Made by a program: the position numbers and the translations under genes. A DNA stretch of 64,000 nucleotides. Origin: JBBSBY01 sp038250835. GTDB taxonomy: Bacteria > Desulfobacterota > Desulfomonilia > Desulfomonilales > Desulfomonilaceae. The DNA lies in the NCBI GenBank assembly GCA_038250835.1, contig JBBSBY010000002.1, forward strand, positions 1-64,000, given 5' to 3'. Positions 62,998-64,000 of this stretch are shown here, piece after piece (positions within the stretch are counted from its first letter, which is position 1; the number at the start of each line of letters is the position of its first letter). The notes below the pieces were generated by a model. That model ran no database searches, was not told where the DNA came from, and worked only from the letters and a program-made list of their open reading frames with translations.

Positions 62998-63242
62998 TGT
63001 TTCCGGAATAGTCGATAAAGATCGTCAATTAAGATTGGAGTGAAAAGATGATATAATTAATAACATTCTTTTAATGATCCGCTTCATGTTTTTGCATATG
63101 TGACTCGGGCTTGACACACAAGTTTAAATTTGACTCAAGCCAAGAAAAATCAGTAACCATTTCTTTGACGCTATTGGTATTTGTCTCAGTATTACTTAAC
63201 TTATTTACTGATGATATTTAAAAGTTTTTCCCTGGAGAACCT

Positions 63243-63854
63243 ATGAGCCAAACTGCTGTAATTGTGGTCGATTTTCAAGCAGATTTTACCGAGTTCCGCA
63301 ACGGGTCTCTTGCCGTCGCGTCTACGGGATTAGACTATGTGGATTTGGTAATTAAGGAAACCAAAAAGTTTAAGGACCTGTCTCTCCCAATTATAGCGAC
63401 TCGGGATTATCATCCGCCTGAACACGTCTCATTCTATACGAATCATCCCGGTAAAAAAGTCTTTGATGTAGTTTCGGTAAACGCTCGAGAGCAAGTTCTT
63501 TGGCCGCCGCATTGTGTTCAGGGAACGCCCGGCGTTGCAATTTTGCTGCCCATTGATCTCATTGATCATACCATCACGACCGCGGATAAGCCCGAGTTTG
63601 AAGGATATTCGGCATTTCAGGACGACGGCGGACGTGACACGGGATTGGCGGCCTTGCTTAACAAATTGGAAGCAACCCGCCTCCTAGTCTATGGCTTAGC
63701 GATTGATTATTGTGTAAAAGCCACTGTGTTGCATGCCGTGGAGCTTGGTTACGAAGCGGTATTGCTTCGGCGTCTCAGCCGTGGCATAACTCCATTGGGG
63801 GAGCAAAAAGCAATCAAGGAAATGAGATCAGCCGGCGCTCTTATTGAAGATTGA
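63243..63854 (+). CDS. pncA: Nicotinamidase / isochorismatase-family hydrolase
   Basis: A 203-residue cysteine hydrolase, likely converting nicotinamide to nicotinate for NAD salvage. The catalytic triad appears as D10 (VVDFQADF), K116 (TTADKPEFEGYSAF) and C157 (LAIDYCVKATVLHAVELGYE). The metal site matches D55 and H57 (ATRDYHPPEH) and H90 (WPPHCVQG). The conserved cis-peptide GLAIDYC is present. ATG 63243 follows GGAGA. An exported protein gene follows at 63900. Confidence 0.93.
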   Translation: MSQTAVIVVDFQADFTEFRNGSLAVASTGLDYVDLVIKETKKFKDLSLPIIATRDYHPPEHVSFYTNHPGKKVFDVVSVNAREQVLWPPHCVQGTPGVAILLPIDLIDHTITTADKPEFEGYSAFQDDGGRDTGLAALLNKLEATRLLVYGLAIDYCVKATVLHAVELGYEAVLLRRLSRGITPLGEQKAIKEMRSAGALIED

Positions 63855-63899
63855 TGTGAAAATTCTATTTTCATGGCTATAAAAGCAAGAGGTGAATTG

Positions 63900-64000
63900 A
63901 TGAACAGGAAATTATTTTCAATTTTAACTGTGTGTGTGCTTTTTTTGGGAACGGCGATAACCGCTATTGCCGAGGATTTAAAACCGACAAAGCTACCTGA
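63900..64000 (+). CDS. Start of an exported protein (cut by window edge)
   Basis: ATG 63900 behind AGAGGTG opens a frame still open at the window end. The first 33 residues are a signal peptide (NRKLFSILTVCVLFLGTAIT, cleavage near AIA-ED) and the beginning of a polar mature region (DLKPTKLP). Only 45 bases separate it from the nicotinamidase gene. Too short to name. Confidence 0.75.
   Translation, partial: MNRKLFSILTVCVLFLGTAITAIAEDLKPTKLP

Noticed and set aside
1..64000. CRISPR array, rRNA operon, integrase or complete insertion sequence
   Set aside because: No regularly spaced direct repeats, rRNA-like stretches or transposase/integrase motifs were found. The repeat family at 13.3, 20.1 and 55.9 kb is dispersed, not arrayed.

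Overview
This is a chromosomal window from a bacterium that looks like a Desulfobacterota (deltaproteobacterial) anaerobe, probably from the sulfate-reducing or syntrophic lineages. The lineage is inferred from gene content. There is an acyl-CoA dehydrogenase / ETF / membrane FeS ETF:quinone-oxidoreductase module of the kind used by fatty-acid- and aromatic-degrading syntrophs, an F1Fo operon with tandem b'/b genes and no a/c genes, a standalone class I KARI, an orphan molybdopterin oxidoreductase, and LutA/LutC proteins. Most of the window is moderate in GC. TTG or GTG starts fit several genes better than any ATG.

Layout. 1-1.6 kb: the end of an unrecognised gene, two tiny overlapping ORFs (one membrane-spanning) and a divergent RlmJ-like methyltransferase whose DPPY motif has become DPVS. 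1.6-4.7 kb: DUF2283 protein and the TrkH/TrkA potassium system. 5.1-11 kb: a GC-richer accessory island (aldo/keto reductase, SDR, exported carboxymuconolactone-decarboxylase/monooxygenase fusion, two cupins, AraC regulator) containing visibly decaying genes: a frameshifted second SDR, a truncated cupin, and a tautomerase start that runs in frame into the tail of an adenylate cyclase. 11-18 kb: molybdopterin oxidoreductase, MscS channel, IlvC, AAA ATPase. 18-24.3 kb: EtfA, EtfB, membrane FeS oxidoreductase, XRE-cupin regulator and acyl-CoA dehydrogenase on one strand, a likely electron-transfer unit from acyl-CoA to the quinone pool. 24.9-28 kb: glycogen phosphorylase and a small secreted protein.

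28-34.9 kb is the classical tRNA-Gly / rimP-nusA-ylxR-infB-ylxP-rbfA-nrnA translation cluster, read leftwards. 35-38.5 kb: a CBS/CorC membrane protein and a PpiD-like chaperone. 38.6-45 kb: a rod-shape operon mreB-mreC-mreD-mrdA-rodA followed by a bactofilin. 45.2-51.4 kb: ATP synthase genes b', b, delta, alpha, gamma, beta, epsilon with a clear promoter and terminator. 51.4-56 kb: TPR protein, M24 peptidase, EF-P and a large unrecognised helical protein, starting from a consensus sigma-70 promoter. 56-64 kb: a TPR lipoprotein-like protein, a lipoprotein with a gamma-glutamylcyclotransferase-like domain lacking its catalytic Glu, LutC and LutA without LutB, a glycosyltransferase remnant, an MltD-like transglycosylase, a kinase-dead-looking histidine kinase, nicotinamidase and the start of an exported protein.

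The most notable non-coding structure is a dispersed repeat of about 170-200 bp, present three times in the same orientation (13.3, 20.1 and 55.9 kb). It has imperfect terminal inverted repeats, and two copies abut the stop codon of a leftward gene. No CRISPR array, rRNA, intact transposase or integrase was seen, and I found no clear-cut new multi-gene system. The best candidates for follow-up are the repeat family, the degenerate-active-site proteins and the decaying island.
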